This document shows, in pieces, positions 23,294-33,927 of a stretch of DNA of 64,000 bases. Each line of letters begins with the position of its first letter. Position 1 is the stretch's first letter. Below the pieces are notes generated by a model. It did not search any database. It had not been told where the DNA came from and saw only the letters and a program-made list of their open reading frames with translations. The stretch comes from Trichuris trichiura (taxonomy: Eukaryota; Nematoda; Enoplea; Trichinellida; Trichuridae), in contig JBAJFE010000034.1 in assembly GCA_037903355.1 (NCBI GenBank), forward strand, positions 310,001 to 374,000, written 5' to 3'. The translations under genes were made by a program, and so were the position numbers.

Positions 23294-25384
23294 TTGATAT
23301 CGTTGCAAATAAAATTTGCGCGTCCATCATCTTCACTCAGTAACACAGATAAAACTATCGTTAACCTCAGCTCCCTTGTTCTAAACGGCAATGAGAAAAC
23401 AGTTTTAGGCAAAGGTTTAAATTTCGTCCCCACTCCTAAGAACCCCCCGATTTTAGATATAATTGCCTCCACAGAGTACGGTCTCGCGCAAACCGATCCT
23501 AAGGTGGCTAAAGAAATTAAAGGTCACATCTCCAGCCTAGTATTGCGCAACAACAACAACAATCGTCCGACCCCAAACCTAAGCAGTTCAGAACGGGGGA
23601 TCATTAAAAGTCTAAAATCTAGAACGGACATTGTGATTACGAAGGCTGACAAAGGTAATACGGTTGTTATACTGGATAGGAACATCTACACACAAAAGAT
23701 AAATGAGCTCCTCAGCAACCCCGTTTACCGTCCCATAAAACAAGACCCGACCGATAAGACCCAAAAACTTTTGCAAAATATGTTAGACTCCTTCGCCAAC
23801 CCAATTATTTCTAAAATAAACCGTAGTCTCTCATACATCAGTAACACTAGGTGCCCTGAACTTTACGGCCTTCCCAAAATCCACAAACCAGGGGTCCCTC
23901 TAAGACCAGTTGTCTCCAGCATTAATAGTGTCACCTCAAGACTTTGTTCATATCTAAAAACTATAATCCAACCCCTAACCGGTAAACGTGAGTCCAATGT
24001 TAAAAATTGTAAAGAATTTTGTTCCACACTAAAAGACATAAAAATGCAGCCCGGTGACATCATGGTCAGTTACGATGTAAAAGACCTTTTCACAAGCGTT
24101 CCCATAAAATATACCATCAACTTGCTTCAGACTCTGTTAGATGCGGACGACACCATCTTGCAGAGGACGAAATTAAACCCCACCCACATAGTTAAATTAG
24201 TGTCGTTCTGCATGCGCGAGGGCAACTACTTCAGATTCCAGGATAGTTTCTTCTCACAAAAGGACGGTGCGCCTATGGGCAGTCCACTCTCCCCCATACT
24301 TGCGGAGATCTTCATGGAACATCTCGAAGAAAAAGCCTTCAGCACTCTGCAAGACTGTGCCCCTCCTATCATTTTCAAAAGATATGTAGACGACATCTTT
24401 GCCATCATAAAATCAGGCAGTGAAGAAACTCTCTTGGAACACCTGAATAGTCTCTTCCCCAACCAGATAACGCTAACCATTGAGAAGGAAAATAATTGTA
24501 AACTCCCTTTTCTAGATGTCTTAGTCATTAAACAAGGGAATAAGTTAAAAACAACAGTTTATAGGAAACCCACCCACTCGGACCGGCACCTAAACTTTTC
24601 TTCTCATCACCCTATTTCAGTTAAAAGAGGTATAGTTAAAGGGATGGTTGACAGGGCCCTAACGGTTTGTGACCCTGAATATTTAAATACAGAATTAAGA
24701 CACATTTATAACACACTATGCAGTAACGGATACCCCAGTAAATTCATCAATTCCATTATTAAACAGTGCCAACAAAATAAACCTTCATCACCGTCCCCGC
24801 CTGATAACCAACAACGCCCGGTGCTGCTCCTTCCCTACTACAGTGGTTTAAGTGAACGAATCAGGAGACTGGGGCGCTCCTTAAATTTCAACGTGAGATT
24901 TAAAAGTTCATGTAATTTTCGTTCGATTGTGAGAAATGACAAGATCAAGGTTCCTTTTGACAGCAGACCCGGTGTCATTTACCAAATAAAGTGTGGTTGC
25001 AACGCCTCCTACATAGGAGAAACGGGCAACACTTTACTTAAGAGATTCGGCCAACACATGAAGAATGTGTTGACATACAAGAACGCCGAACGAAGACTCA
25101 ATGGGATACAGGCCACCGGCCGAGGGCGTCCACCGACAACGGACCCTCGAAAAGCCATGGAGAACGCGATAAGTGCCTCAGTGATCGTTGAGCACGCATC
25201 TCGGTGCACACTCGACCCGCACCCGAAGATCATATGCCACGAAAACTTATTACATCTTAGGCGTATTAAGGAGGCTCTGTACATCCAGAGCAACTCCACT
25301 ATCAATCGCGACAATGGCGTGGAGGTTAGTGAAGTATGGGCTGCGCCGATCAATAAATTCCAATGCTGCGCCCTACCCAACTAA
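23294..25384 (+). CDS. Penelope-like reverse transcriptase with GIY-YIG endonuclease (5'-truncated ORF, 696 codons)
   Basis: PLEs copy their RNA into DNA with a telomerase-related RT and usually cut target DNA with a GIY-YIG nuclease. Seen here: RPVVSS finger region, motif A SYDVKDLF (259-266, Asp261), PMGSPLSP, YVDD (364-367), FLDV, then GVIYQIKC (from 560) and SYIGETGNTLLKRFGQH (from 572). A CxC and later His/Cys residues fit the PLE linker and nuclease fold. No stop or frameshift interrupts the frame. It has no ATG at its start: the first codons overlap the end of the mariner, and the first Met is near residue 166. It is therefore a 5'-truncated but otherwise intact copy that probably cannot move by itself. 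Confidence 0.9.
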   Translation: MISLQIKFARPSSSLSNTDKTIVNLSSLVLNGNEKTVLGKGLNFVPTPKNPPILDIIASTEYGLAQTDPKVAKEIKGHISSLVLRNNNNNRPTPNLSSSERGIIKSLKSRTDIVITKADKGNTVVILDRNIYTQKINELLSNPVYRPIKQDPTDKTQKLLQNMLDSFANPIISKINRSLSYISNTRCPELYGLPKIHKPGVPLRPVVSSINSVTSRLCSYLKTIIQPLTGKRESNVKNCKEFCSTLKDIKMQPGDIMVSYDVKDLFTSVPIKYTINLLQTLLDADDTILQRTKLNPTHIVKLVSFCMREGNYFRFQDSFFSQKDGAPMGSPLSPILAEIFMEHLEEKAFSTLQDCAPPIIFKRYVDDIFAIIKSGSEETLLEHLNSLFPNQITLTIEKENNCKLPFLDVLVIKQGNKLKTTVYRKPTHSDRHLNFSSHHPISVKRGIVKGMVDRALTVCDPEYLNTELRHIYNTLCSNGYPSKFINSIIKQCQQNKPSSPSPPDNQQRPVLLLPYYSGLSERIRRLGRSLNFNVRFKSSCNFRSIVRNDKIKVPFDSRPGVIYQIKCGCNASYIGETGNTLLKRFGQHMKNVLTYKNAERRLNGIQATGRGRPPTTDPRKAMENAISASVIVEHASRCTLDPHPKIICHENLLHLRRIKEALYIQSNSTINRDNGVEVSEVWAAPINKFQCCALPN

Positions 25385-25650
25385 TCAAACACCCATTGTA
25401 CCCATGCGCTATATAAACCCCTTACCGAATAAACACCTTCTCCCCAACACTGCTGACGACGGAACACAAGCAGTTCCGAAACGTACGGTATACAAATTGT
25501 TCTGTATTTTCTCTTACAATTTGCCCATCCATCCGTTGGTAGGGCATTTTGAAGTTTACTTACAGATACATCCAACAGGCCAAACCCGTGAACCTGAAGA
25601 TCTACTATGAAACTATTGAAGCCTGTTAAAAGACATCCTGTCTTTCGAAA
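23300..25650 (+). mobile_element. Young Penelope-like element, right arm
   Basis: It runs from the mariner junction (within 23292-23320) to the 3' end GTCTTTCGAAA at about 25650. The 3' untranslated part (25385-25650) carries the hammerhead-like motif and the tail shared with the short elements at 43.6, 50.4 and 60.2 kb. Only the 3' part of the element lies within the duplicated arm (from 23600). Confidence 0.9.
25447..25490 (+). ncRNA. Hammerhead-ribozyme-like motif, young PLE
   Basis: CTGACGA (25453-25459), stem II GGAAC / GTTCC with loop ACAAGCA, GAAA (25478-25481) and self-complementary ACGT as a minimal stem III. ACTG before the box can pair with CGGT after the predicted cleavage site. 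PLE-encoded hammerheads are established knowledge. The extra C after CTGACGA is a departure from the textbook core. Confidence 0.7.
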
Positions 25651-26045
25651 GTGTAGCATTATAACAAACCTGAAAGGTCACAATCCCAAATGATTCAAAT
25701 TCTGCAACTAAAACATCAAAATCAAAAAGGTTAGACGGCAGTAAAGTTTTTCACTTAAGACCTGTCTTTACAGCAGAGCCGCTCTCTGACCACTGAACAA
25801 CATACTTCACCTATAGATCACCAACAAGGGCTTATTATTAATAAAACACAAGGACAGTGATGCGTTAACGCACGTCTGTGAGCTCTTCATAGGAACCGTG
25901 TTCTTCACAAAAAGGGCAGCGTTCTGCTGAACAGTTATTGTAAACGTTCCATGCATCGTTATGTGTTTTTCTTACAGTGATCTTTTCTAAACCTGCTCAT
26001 TAGGTTTATAAGGTGGTCTTGAATTTCAACATGAAGTTGTTTTTA
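25651..26045. other. Single-copy gap between two PLEs, right arm
   Basis: It is the partner of 13596-13990. No gene was recognised. Confidence 0.35.
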
Positions 26046-26900
26046 AAGCTCCCCACGTGGAGTCCATAATCCAACCTCTAACTGGTAAACGGGATTCTAG
26101 TGATAAAAACTCTAAAGAATCAGCTCGGCATTAAAAGATGTAAAACTACAACCCACTGATTTCATGGTAAGTTTCGATGCTAAAGATCTTTTCACAAGTA
26201 TTCCCCTAAACTATACAATCAACCTGCTACAAACCCCACTAAACGCAGACGACACCAGCTTGCTTAGAATCAAACTAAATCCAACGCACATAATTAAATT
26301 AGTATCCTTCCGTATGCACGAGGGCAACTACTTCAGGTTCCAGGTTAGTTTCTTATCACAAAAGGATGGAGCACTCATGGGAAGCTCACTCTCTCCCATA
26401 CTTGCTGAGATCGTCATGGAACATTTTGAGAGAAAACCTTCAACACTCCGCAAGATCTCGACCTCCCTATCTCTTTCAAAAGATACGTTGATGACACCCT
26501 TCCTATCATCAAATCAGGCAGTGAAGAAACTCTCCTGGAACACCTGAACAGCCTTTTTCAAAGTCAGATAATGTTAAACAATGGAAAAGTGAATAAATTT
26601 AGACTCCTCTTTCTTGATGTCTTAGTCATAAATTAAGAGAATAAATTAGAAACAACCGTTTATAGAAAACCTACCGACTCAGACCGGCATTTACACTTTT
26701 CCTCGCGTCACCCCATTTCGTTTAAAAGAGGTATAGCAAAGGGAATGGTTGACCGGGCCCAAACAGTATGTGATCCCAAATAATTCAACGCTGCATTAAA
26801 CCATATCTTAAACGCATTTCGCAGCTATGGGAACCCTTGTAAATTCATTACTGCCATTATGAGACAATGTAAATTAAATAAATCACTACCACTGTTCCCA

Positions 26901-27240
26901 GATATGAAGGCGTAAGGTTACGCGTTGTGCCTCCACCGAGGACAGCCTGTAAGGAATTTGCTCCGAAGCTGATCCAACCGTGTGTGTATATCCTCGACAG
27001 GTCAAGGTTCGACTAGACAGGCACGCACACGACTCGGAAAGCTGGTGAAGCTACTCCTGAGAAAAAACTCAGTGGGAGGGCAACTCCTGCGTGCGCTGAT
27101 GACGGCTCAAGATTGAGCCGAAAGCTTCGCCAGATGTTTGTTTGGTTTTGTGCCTTTGAACGACATTAAAGTTTTTTCACTTTTTGACTCGTTTTATGGG
27201 CAAATAGAAACGGGAAAAATCCATGTACGTTTCTTGTTCA
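26901..27240 (+). mobile_element. 340-bp retrozyme-like insertion, right arm
   Basis: It is flanked by the 13-bp duplication ACCACTGTTCCCA (26888-26900 and 27241-27253) within the old PLE. It contains a hammerhead-like core at 27088-27133 and no ORF. The end sequence TTGTTCA is close to the TTTTCAA ends of the other short elements. Confidence 0.85.
27088..27133 (+). ncRNA. Hammerhead-ribozyme-like core, right arm retrozyme
   Basis: It has the same sequence and pairing as 12508-12553. This is the best-paired stem II in the window (at least 7 bp). Confidence 0.7.
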
Positions 27241-27899
27241 ACCACTGTTCCCACCCAAAAGTCAACAACGCCCGGTTCTGGGACTCCCCTACTATAGTGT
27301 CTTAAGCGAAAAGCTGAAGAGGCTAGGAAATTCCTTAAATTTCAACGTTCGCTTTAAACGTTCTTCTAATCTTCGTTCGATTGTGAGGAATGATAAGATC
27401 AAGGCTCCGTATGACAACAGACCAGGTGTTCTTTACGAAATGAAAGCGGTTGCAACGCCTCCGACATAGGGGAAACGTCAACACTTTATTTCACAGATTA
27501 CGCCATTACGTGAAGAATGTGTTAACGTGCAAAAACTTTGAACAGAGACTCAGTTGGGAGCAGGCTACCACCCCTGAACGTCCACCGACAATGGACCCAC
27601 GAAAGATTATGGGGAACGCGATCGAAGCCTCTGTAATCGTGGAGCCCCACTTCTCAGTGCCCACTCGACCCGCGACCGAAAAGAATCTCCCACGATAGCC
27701 TTTTTTACTAAAGGCTTATAAAGAAGGCGCTTTACATCAAAAGCGATTCCACCATCAGTCGTGACAATCGGGTGGCGGTTAGTGAGGTATAGAAAGTGCT
27801 GTTTAATAAATTTCATTGATGTGCCTTACTGAACAAATTTGCATCCATTGCTCCCATGTGCCTATCTAACCACCTTATGGGCTTAACACATCATCCCTT

Positions 27900-27945
27900 A
27901 CATCGCTGACGACGGAACAGGAGCAGCTACGAAACGTACAGGATA
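27900..27945 (+). ncRNA. Decayed hammerhead-like motif, old PLE right arm
   Basis: CTGACGA, then GGAAC with an imperfect partner (GCTAC), then GAAACGTAC. It is the partner of 11695-11740, with one extra SNP in stem II. Confidence 0.45.
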
Positions 27946-28258
27946 GAATCGTCCTGTATTTTCTTTAGCCATTTGCTCAACCATTCGCCGGTGGGGCATT
28001 TTTAAGTTTACTTACAGACACTTCAAACAGGTCAAATGCATGAACTGAAGATCAACCATGAAGCTTCTCGTTTTTGATATCGTGCCTACAACTAGAAGAG
28101 GCTGCACGTTTTATCCTGTTCCTGATTTTAAAACTACAGATAAAACAACTTGCGCGTATTCAAAATAAATGATACTATATACATAGTGGACATTGGACAC
28201 ACGGTAAACAAAGCTTTATTGCAATATAGCCTGAAATGAACGACGCTCATTTTCAACG

Positions 28259-29881
28259 CTAACCATAACACAATGTCACTTTTTTGAACAGCATTAATGT
28301 CGCATAATGAGGCGTCATGGGAAACATATCCACCGGCACAACTCTCACCAAGCTAAACGGACTACCATAAAATCGCTTAGAAGGTCGACGATGAAGGTCG
28401 ATCATGTTTTTCTTAGAGCGCATGATATTGCACGAAATATAAACTAAGAAGAGCACGGCTTTACATTCCCGCAATGCAATGATAACTTTCTGATCAATTT
28501 CCGCTCTAGTGGGGGTCAAAACGGCAACACACTTGGATCCTTTCACTGCATCAAGCTCCAGGACGTTGAAAATGAGATTTTCTAGCTGTCCGCAAAAATA
28601 GTCGCAGTGGTTTATTTTGTTGGCAGACGCATTTGCTTTCGCGTTTTCAATCGCTTCCTTGTTTAAGTCAATTCCAATCACGTGCTTATAATTCTTTGCA
28701 AGACATAAGCCAAGCGCACCTGTCCCGCAGAAAATATCCAATAGAACGTCTGCTTTTGTTGATTTGCATAGTTCCTCAACCGCGCTATACAACACCTCAC
28801 ATCCTTTGGTGTTGACTTGGAAAAAGACCGAAGGTAAAATACAAAAGCGCATATCAAACAACTTCTCGTAAACATACGCACTGCCGCTTAGAAGTTCGTA
28901 ACGAGCCTCGTCGCTTGAATTGAGCAATTCCTGATAGTAGATGGATGATATGGGCAACGTCATCATGTCCTGATAAAGGAAGTGATTCACAACTTCCTTT
29001 TTTATATCTGCAATACATGTCGCGTCCAACCCAGAGGGATTAACTGTTATGATGATTAATGTGCCCTCTTCGTAGCAGCGTACAGTCAACATGCGCCAAA
29101 ATCCTTCCTTAGTATCCACATCATAGGGTGCTTTACCCGAAGACAAGATGAAATTACGAAATTGCCTTACAACAGATTTCATCACCGTAGGAATATGCTT
29201 GCAATCATCCGCGGCTGCTACCGTACAACCTTCTCTATGGCGAGTAAGCCTAAAGCCAATTTCTGCATACCCATTGTTGTAACCAACTGAAAATTCGCAC
29301 TTATTGCGATAGCCATTTTCTTTCGGTGACGCACGTATATCTTCCAAAATTCCGTAATGCCTACTGGAAGGAATTGTTTCCTTGCCAGCGACAGCCATGG
29401 CTAAGGAAACGTCCTTCAAAAATGCCAAACAGTTAGCATGTTTCCGTTCCAACTGTTCCTCATAAGAAACATCGTGCCACGGTGTAACAACGTCAGTTAT
29501 GTTAACAGAATCACTTTCTTCCGAATCATTTTCGCCATGCCGCTTCATTCTATCCAGTGCGTTTGAGCGATTTCGACCGGTTTGCTTAGCTTTAAGCGTG
29601 TACTTTTTCAACGTGAATCTATTCAACTTTTCTACAGCCAGCGATGACATTTCGTTATTTTCAAATGTCAAGTAAACATGATCTTTCAGCGGGCAAATTT
29701 TCTTTGGAGACAAGCCAAGACGATGGCACAACTTCCTGGCATCTTTCGGACCCACGAATGGTGGCCAATTTCGAACAATAACACGGGACTGGTCTTCGCC
29801 ATGCAAAGTCATTGTTTTATTTTCCTCAGTGATGCTAAGAGAGTCCAAAGTTACGTCTACGGTGTTTGATAGCCCATCCAT
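28259..29881 (-). CDS. TRMT2A-like tRNA m5U methyltransferase homologue, right copy; catalytic motifs degenerate
   Basis: It has the same 540-residue single-exon frame as the left copy, with Asp for Glu and Met for Thr in the segment between residues 285 and 310 (CIADIKKE, QDMMTLP). It carries the same Cys484, TPTR in place of DPPR and Ala527 in place of the catalytic Glu, so the losses predate the duplication. Both frames are fully open, with no frameshift. Near-identity of the copies could mean a recent duplication or gene conversion between the arms. Confidence 0.9.
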   Translation of the reverse strand: MDGLSNTVDVTLDSLSITEENKTMTLHGEDQSRVIVRNWPPFVGPKDARKLCHRLGLSPKKICPLKDHVYLTFENNEMSSLAVEKLNRFTLKKYTLKAKQTGRNRSNALDRMKRHGENDSEESDSVNITDVVTPWHDVSYEEQLERKHANCLAFLKDVSLAMAVAGKETIPSSRHYGILEDIRASPKENGYRNKCEFSVGYNNGYAEIGFRLTRHREGCTVAAADDCKHIPTVMKSVVRQFRNFILSSGKAPYDVDTKEGFWRMLTVRCYEEGTLIIITVNPSGLDATCIADIKKEVVNHFLYQDMMTLPISSIYYQELLNSSDEARYELLSGSAYVYEKLFDMRFCILPSVFFQVNTKGCEVLYSAVEELCKSTKADVLLDIFCGTGALGLCLAKNYKHVIGIDLNKEAIENAKANASANKINHCDYFCGQLENLIFNVLELDAVKGSKCVAVLTPTRAEIDQKVIIALRECKAVLFLVYISCNIMRSKKNMIDLHRRPSKRFYGSPFSLVRVVPVDMFPMTPHYATLMLFKKVTLCYG

Positions 29882-31201
29882 CGCAAAGAACAGTACTCGA
29901 ACAAGCTTTCAGAGAAGCGCTGGTACTACCATACAGCAACAAAAAAAAGTAATCAGGCAATGGGCGGCAGAATGCAGGTGAACCAAAACGTTCCCGCTTA
30001 AAATAGATAAGAACGGAACTTACGGCTCTCCTTGAATGTCATATGCGCGGCAACAGTCAAGATGTGCTTACCGTTTATTTTCCAATTGATTTACGCAAAC
30101 GGCAATTGGTTTTCTTAGTCTTTGAAGCACTGTAGAATCGGCAAAAGTTACGCACAGGGACTGACGGGTATTAGAATAACGCGCAGCCAACGATCACAAA
30201 GTAGCGAAAAGTTATCTGAGTAATTTCAGCAAACAATTAAGCTTTGAAAAGCAGTTCTTCTTAATGATCAATGCGAATTTCGTGTTAACAGAAAAAGGAA
30301 ACGACTCTATTTGTTTATCAATAGAACTGAGCTTCGGAGGAGCACTTATGCTATACTGTGCGCAGTACTTAATAATGAACGAGCAAAAGAATCAAGCATA
30401 AGGGATTAGGTCAGTAATCGACTACTTAACTAAACACCCGTCGAGGACTTCTGTAAGAAAATACGCGAAAATTCGCGAAAAATCGTGGGAATTCAGGTTA
30501 GAAGAAAATGACTGTACAAAAACAGTGAAACCAATGAGACGAATTTTGCCTGGGTTCCTTGTCGGAATCTTAGAAAATCAGAGTCTGTCTGTTTTATTGC
30601 CGATTTTAATCTGCTTTGTTTTTTCTAATTTTTTCAGTTTTTTAAATTTCATTTTTTGCGTTTTTTCTAACTTACCTCAGTTTTTCCAACTTTCGCGCTG
30701 TTATTTCCCTCGTAATTCTCTTCTTCTTCACTGCATTCGTTTTTCTTCAATTACTCTTTCTCTACTTTGGTCTTGTTTACCATTAGTCAACGTTTTTCCA
30801 GTTTGTCGTTAGTCATGTCACATTACTCCCACACATTTTTGTAATAGCATCACTAAGCTGTATGATTTCTACGCCTAAAAAACCGTTTATTTGGTTCCAG
30901 ATGGGCAATGCAGAGTTTTCGAGACGTTTGCGATTGGACTAGCAGTATTCTGAACGCTGAAAGTCGTTTGTATGGAATGTAGTGAAAGGAATTTTCCTTC
31001 CAAAGAATTGTAAAACTGCGGCTTTAATGAGCAGATACTGTTGTTCTCCGCTTTACGAGCCAATTGCATAGGCGTTTCTTCCTTTTCAGAGATCCCTTGT
31101 CAGCATGTGATGCATTTAGAGTCATTAAGGTATGAACAGTTATGCGATATGTGTGCCATACCTTTGTATCACGCAGAACATAGTTTGCTTACTATGTTTG
31201 T
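29882..31201. other. Upstream region of TRMT2A-like gene, right arm
   Basis: It is the partner of 8439-9758. No coding sequence is supported. Confidence 0.4.
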
Positions 31202-31203
31202 TA

Positions 31204-33925
31204 CAGGTAGTTCTGGTATAACTCGTGTTCAAATAACGCGTTTTCGCTCATATGCGATTTTGAAATCGTAGCACTTTCTGACATAACGCGATTTCGCCGG
31301 CTGGAAAGCGTGGGTTTATGGCAGTCTCCCCGTGTTTTCATCCACCGAGAGCAAAGGCCGCGCTGTTATGCTTATGCTTATGTTAGCTTCTGCGCGTTCT
31401 TCGGTCACGAGCAAGCGAAATGTGACAGAAACGTTTAGGATTCTTATCAGAAGTAGTGTCCGACCCAGCTGTGCACCCTGCGATATGCATACTCAAACAG
31501 GCTACTGATCGGTATTCACGTGCGGTGGAATAATTCGCGCCGACAGGAACATGTGTACAGACGACGTTTCCATTTTCAATTTTCCCGAAGCGCAGGCATC
31601 GTACAGGTTTTCCAGTGAGTCGTAGTACGCTAGCACTGAATTCGGAAAGCATTCACACCGTCTGATTGCGAGCTCAATTCTTAAGTATTTTTTCCGACTC
31701 CGCGATCTGAGGATAGCCTTTGAGTATCTGAAAATGTCTAAGATTCCTGATTCGAAGTCAGCTGGTAGTGGTCGAAAAAGAAAGGCGCTGACTGTTGGAG
31801 AGAAGCTTGAGATACTGAAACGGTGTGAACGGAATGAGACGACACGGAATATCGTCAAAGCTACCGGCATAAAGGAATCAACCTTGCAGACCATTAGGAG
31901 CAATGCAGAAAAAATTAAACAGACTTGCGTAAACGGTATCAGTTCAAGTATTGCGATGTCAATAAGAACGAGGCCTAAGACACTGGAAGAAATGGAAAAA
32001 CTACTCAGGATTTGGATCGAAACTCAAACCACGAAAAGAATAGGAACAACGTCTTTCACCAGAGACAAAAAGCAGTTACCATTTAAGAAGACCTTAAAAA
32101 ACAGTCTACAAATCCTACTGAAATTCCTCCATTTACTGTTAGTAGTGGTTGGTTCTGCCGTTTCAAGAATCGATACAGTTTTCACAATGTTCGTCTCTGT
32201 GGCGAAGCAGGTAGCGCGGACGTCGATGCCGCGCAAACATTTCCAATAGAATTACAAAACTTGGTCAAGGAAAAGGGCTACTGTCTCGATCAAATTTTTA
32301 ACTTCGACGAGACAAATCTTTATCTAAAGCGTATGGCAAAAAGGACCTACATTTCCAGAGAGCGTAGGCATGCTGCAGGAATCTGCGCTGCGAAAGCTCG
32401 TGTGACTGTAATGCTCAGTGCCAACGCTAGTGGGGATTTTAAGCTGAAGCCATTGATGATTCATCGTCATGCTAATCCACGAGCCCTAAGGGGAATTGTT
32501 AAAAGCAGTTTGGGCGTTTACAGCAAAAGAGGATGGATGACCGCCCAAGTTTGCCTTGATATTTTTTCTAATGCTTATGTGAATGACATCAAGAAATACT
32601 TGAACGAGAAGGACTTGGCTTTTAAAGTTCTCGTAATCATGGATAGCGCGCCAAACCACCCACTGATGATAGCTGAGCTAGACCCAAATGTCCACTTTGT
32701 TTTCTTGCCTGCACGGACCACTTCTTTGTTACAACAGCTTGACCAAGGCGTTAAAGGAGCATTCAAAGCTTACTACTTAAGGCGAAGGTTCAAGATGCTG
32801 ATCGATGTGACCGACGGAGAAAATTGTGAAACTGTGATGGAATTTTGGAAGAACTATAACCTGAGAATGGCCATTAACAACATTGTAAAAACCTGGAATG
32901 ACGTATCGAAACAGTGCTTGCACCGTGTTTAACGGAAACTCATCCAAAATGTGATCTGCGATTTTAACGACTTTGAGCCTTCTGCTCAAGTATGCGAAAT
33001 TACTAAAAGCTGCATTCAGTGGGCAAACAGGCTAGGCTTTGAAGGAGTGGAATATCAGGATATTGAGGACATTTTGAGTTGTCAACCGAATGAGCTGACC
33101 ACCGAGGAGCTGCAGGAACTTTCTGTAGCAGGGGAAGCAGAAGGAAGAGAAGACGATGGTGAAAATCAGGAAGTTCCTCCGCCCCCTCCGCGACAAATGA
33201 CCACTGCTGAGCTGTCAGATACCCTGGAAACTATTGAACAGCGTTTACAATGGCTCGAAGACAATGATTGTAATGCAGAACGCAGCGGAAAAACCACAAG
33301 AGGTATCCGAGCTTGCTTGGAGCCATATAAGCAGCTGCTGCACGAAAGAAGTATACGTGCGAAACAAAAGAAGCTCGAATTCTACTTTACTGCAATGAAG
33401 AAACATTGTGACGATGAGGAAGCGCTACCTTCTACATCTAATAGGACCTCAGTTCGCCCGTAACAAAGGATAGTGAGATTTAAAAAGTGAGTCCAACGGA
33501 ACTCCATTCTTTCCTGGGTATGAGGTCGTTTATTTTAATACTGAGAGGGACTCCTTCCACAAGCTAAAGACGCAAGCACGCCGCTCCTGAAAGAGAGTTT
33601 GAACTCTGTCCGCTGTAAAGAGTTCTATCATAAAAGCTCTGCCGTTAATGTACGATCGCCGTAAAAGATAATGTTATTCAGACCCCGTGTAAGAGGATCC
33701 ATACGTCAGCGTGCCTAATGGTAGAATAAGTAGCTCAGGTATATCATAATTCCTGTTTCAACCCAGCTTATTTAAGATATCTCTCCGTTGTTGTTTACAA
33801 GTAAACAATCCTTCTGACGCTTAGAACCAAATCGTGATTTTCCCATACTTTACATGTCTCCTATAACGCGAGATTTTTCAGGATTTTTAAGTGACCAAAC
33901 GCTCGCGTTATACGAGAACTGCCTG
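31204..33925 (+). mobile_element. Complete Tigger (pogo superfamily) transposon, 2722 bp
   Basis: TIRs are CAGGTAGTTCTGGTATAAC at the left and CAGGCAGTTCTCGTATAAC (reverse complement of the right end), 17 of 19 identical. It is flanked by TA on each side (31202-31203 and 33926-33927). Its left 814 bp are part of the inverted duplication; the remainder is unique to this side. Confidence 0.92.
31734..33463 (+). pseudogene. Tigger transposase with one frameshift and one stop
   Basis: Residues 1-65 form a CENP-B N-type helix-turn-helix (ALTVGEKLEILKRC). A frameshift lies between about 32050 and 32130. The DDE domain then reads FNFDETNLYLKRM, LVIMDSAPNHP and LLQQLDQGVKG, so all three catalytic Asp positions are present. 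An in-frame TAA at 32930 precedes the C-terminal part, which runs to 33463. Only two lesions are visible, so the element died fairly recently. Confidence 0.88.
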
Positions 33926-33927
33926 TA

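Larger units (their letters stand above)
26046..28081 (+). mobile_element. Old, decayed Penelope-like element, right arm
   Basis: It is the partner of 11560-13595. An RT remnant lies at 26164-26547, a GIY-YIG-region remnant at about 27285-27700 and a 3' tail follows. It is interrupted by the 340-bp insertion and by many stops. Boundaries are approximate. Confidence 0.8.
23600..32017. repeat. Right arm of giant inverted duplication (8418 bp)
   Basis: It is the partner of 7623-15613. It keeps the PLE segment 23677-24102 that the left arm lost. Its outer edge continues seamlessly into the rest of the Tigger, so this side looks ancestral at that breakpoint. Confidence 0.95.
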
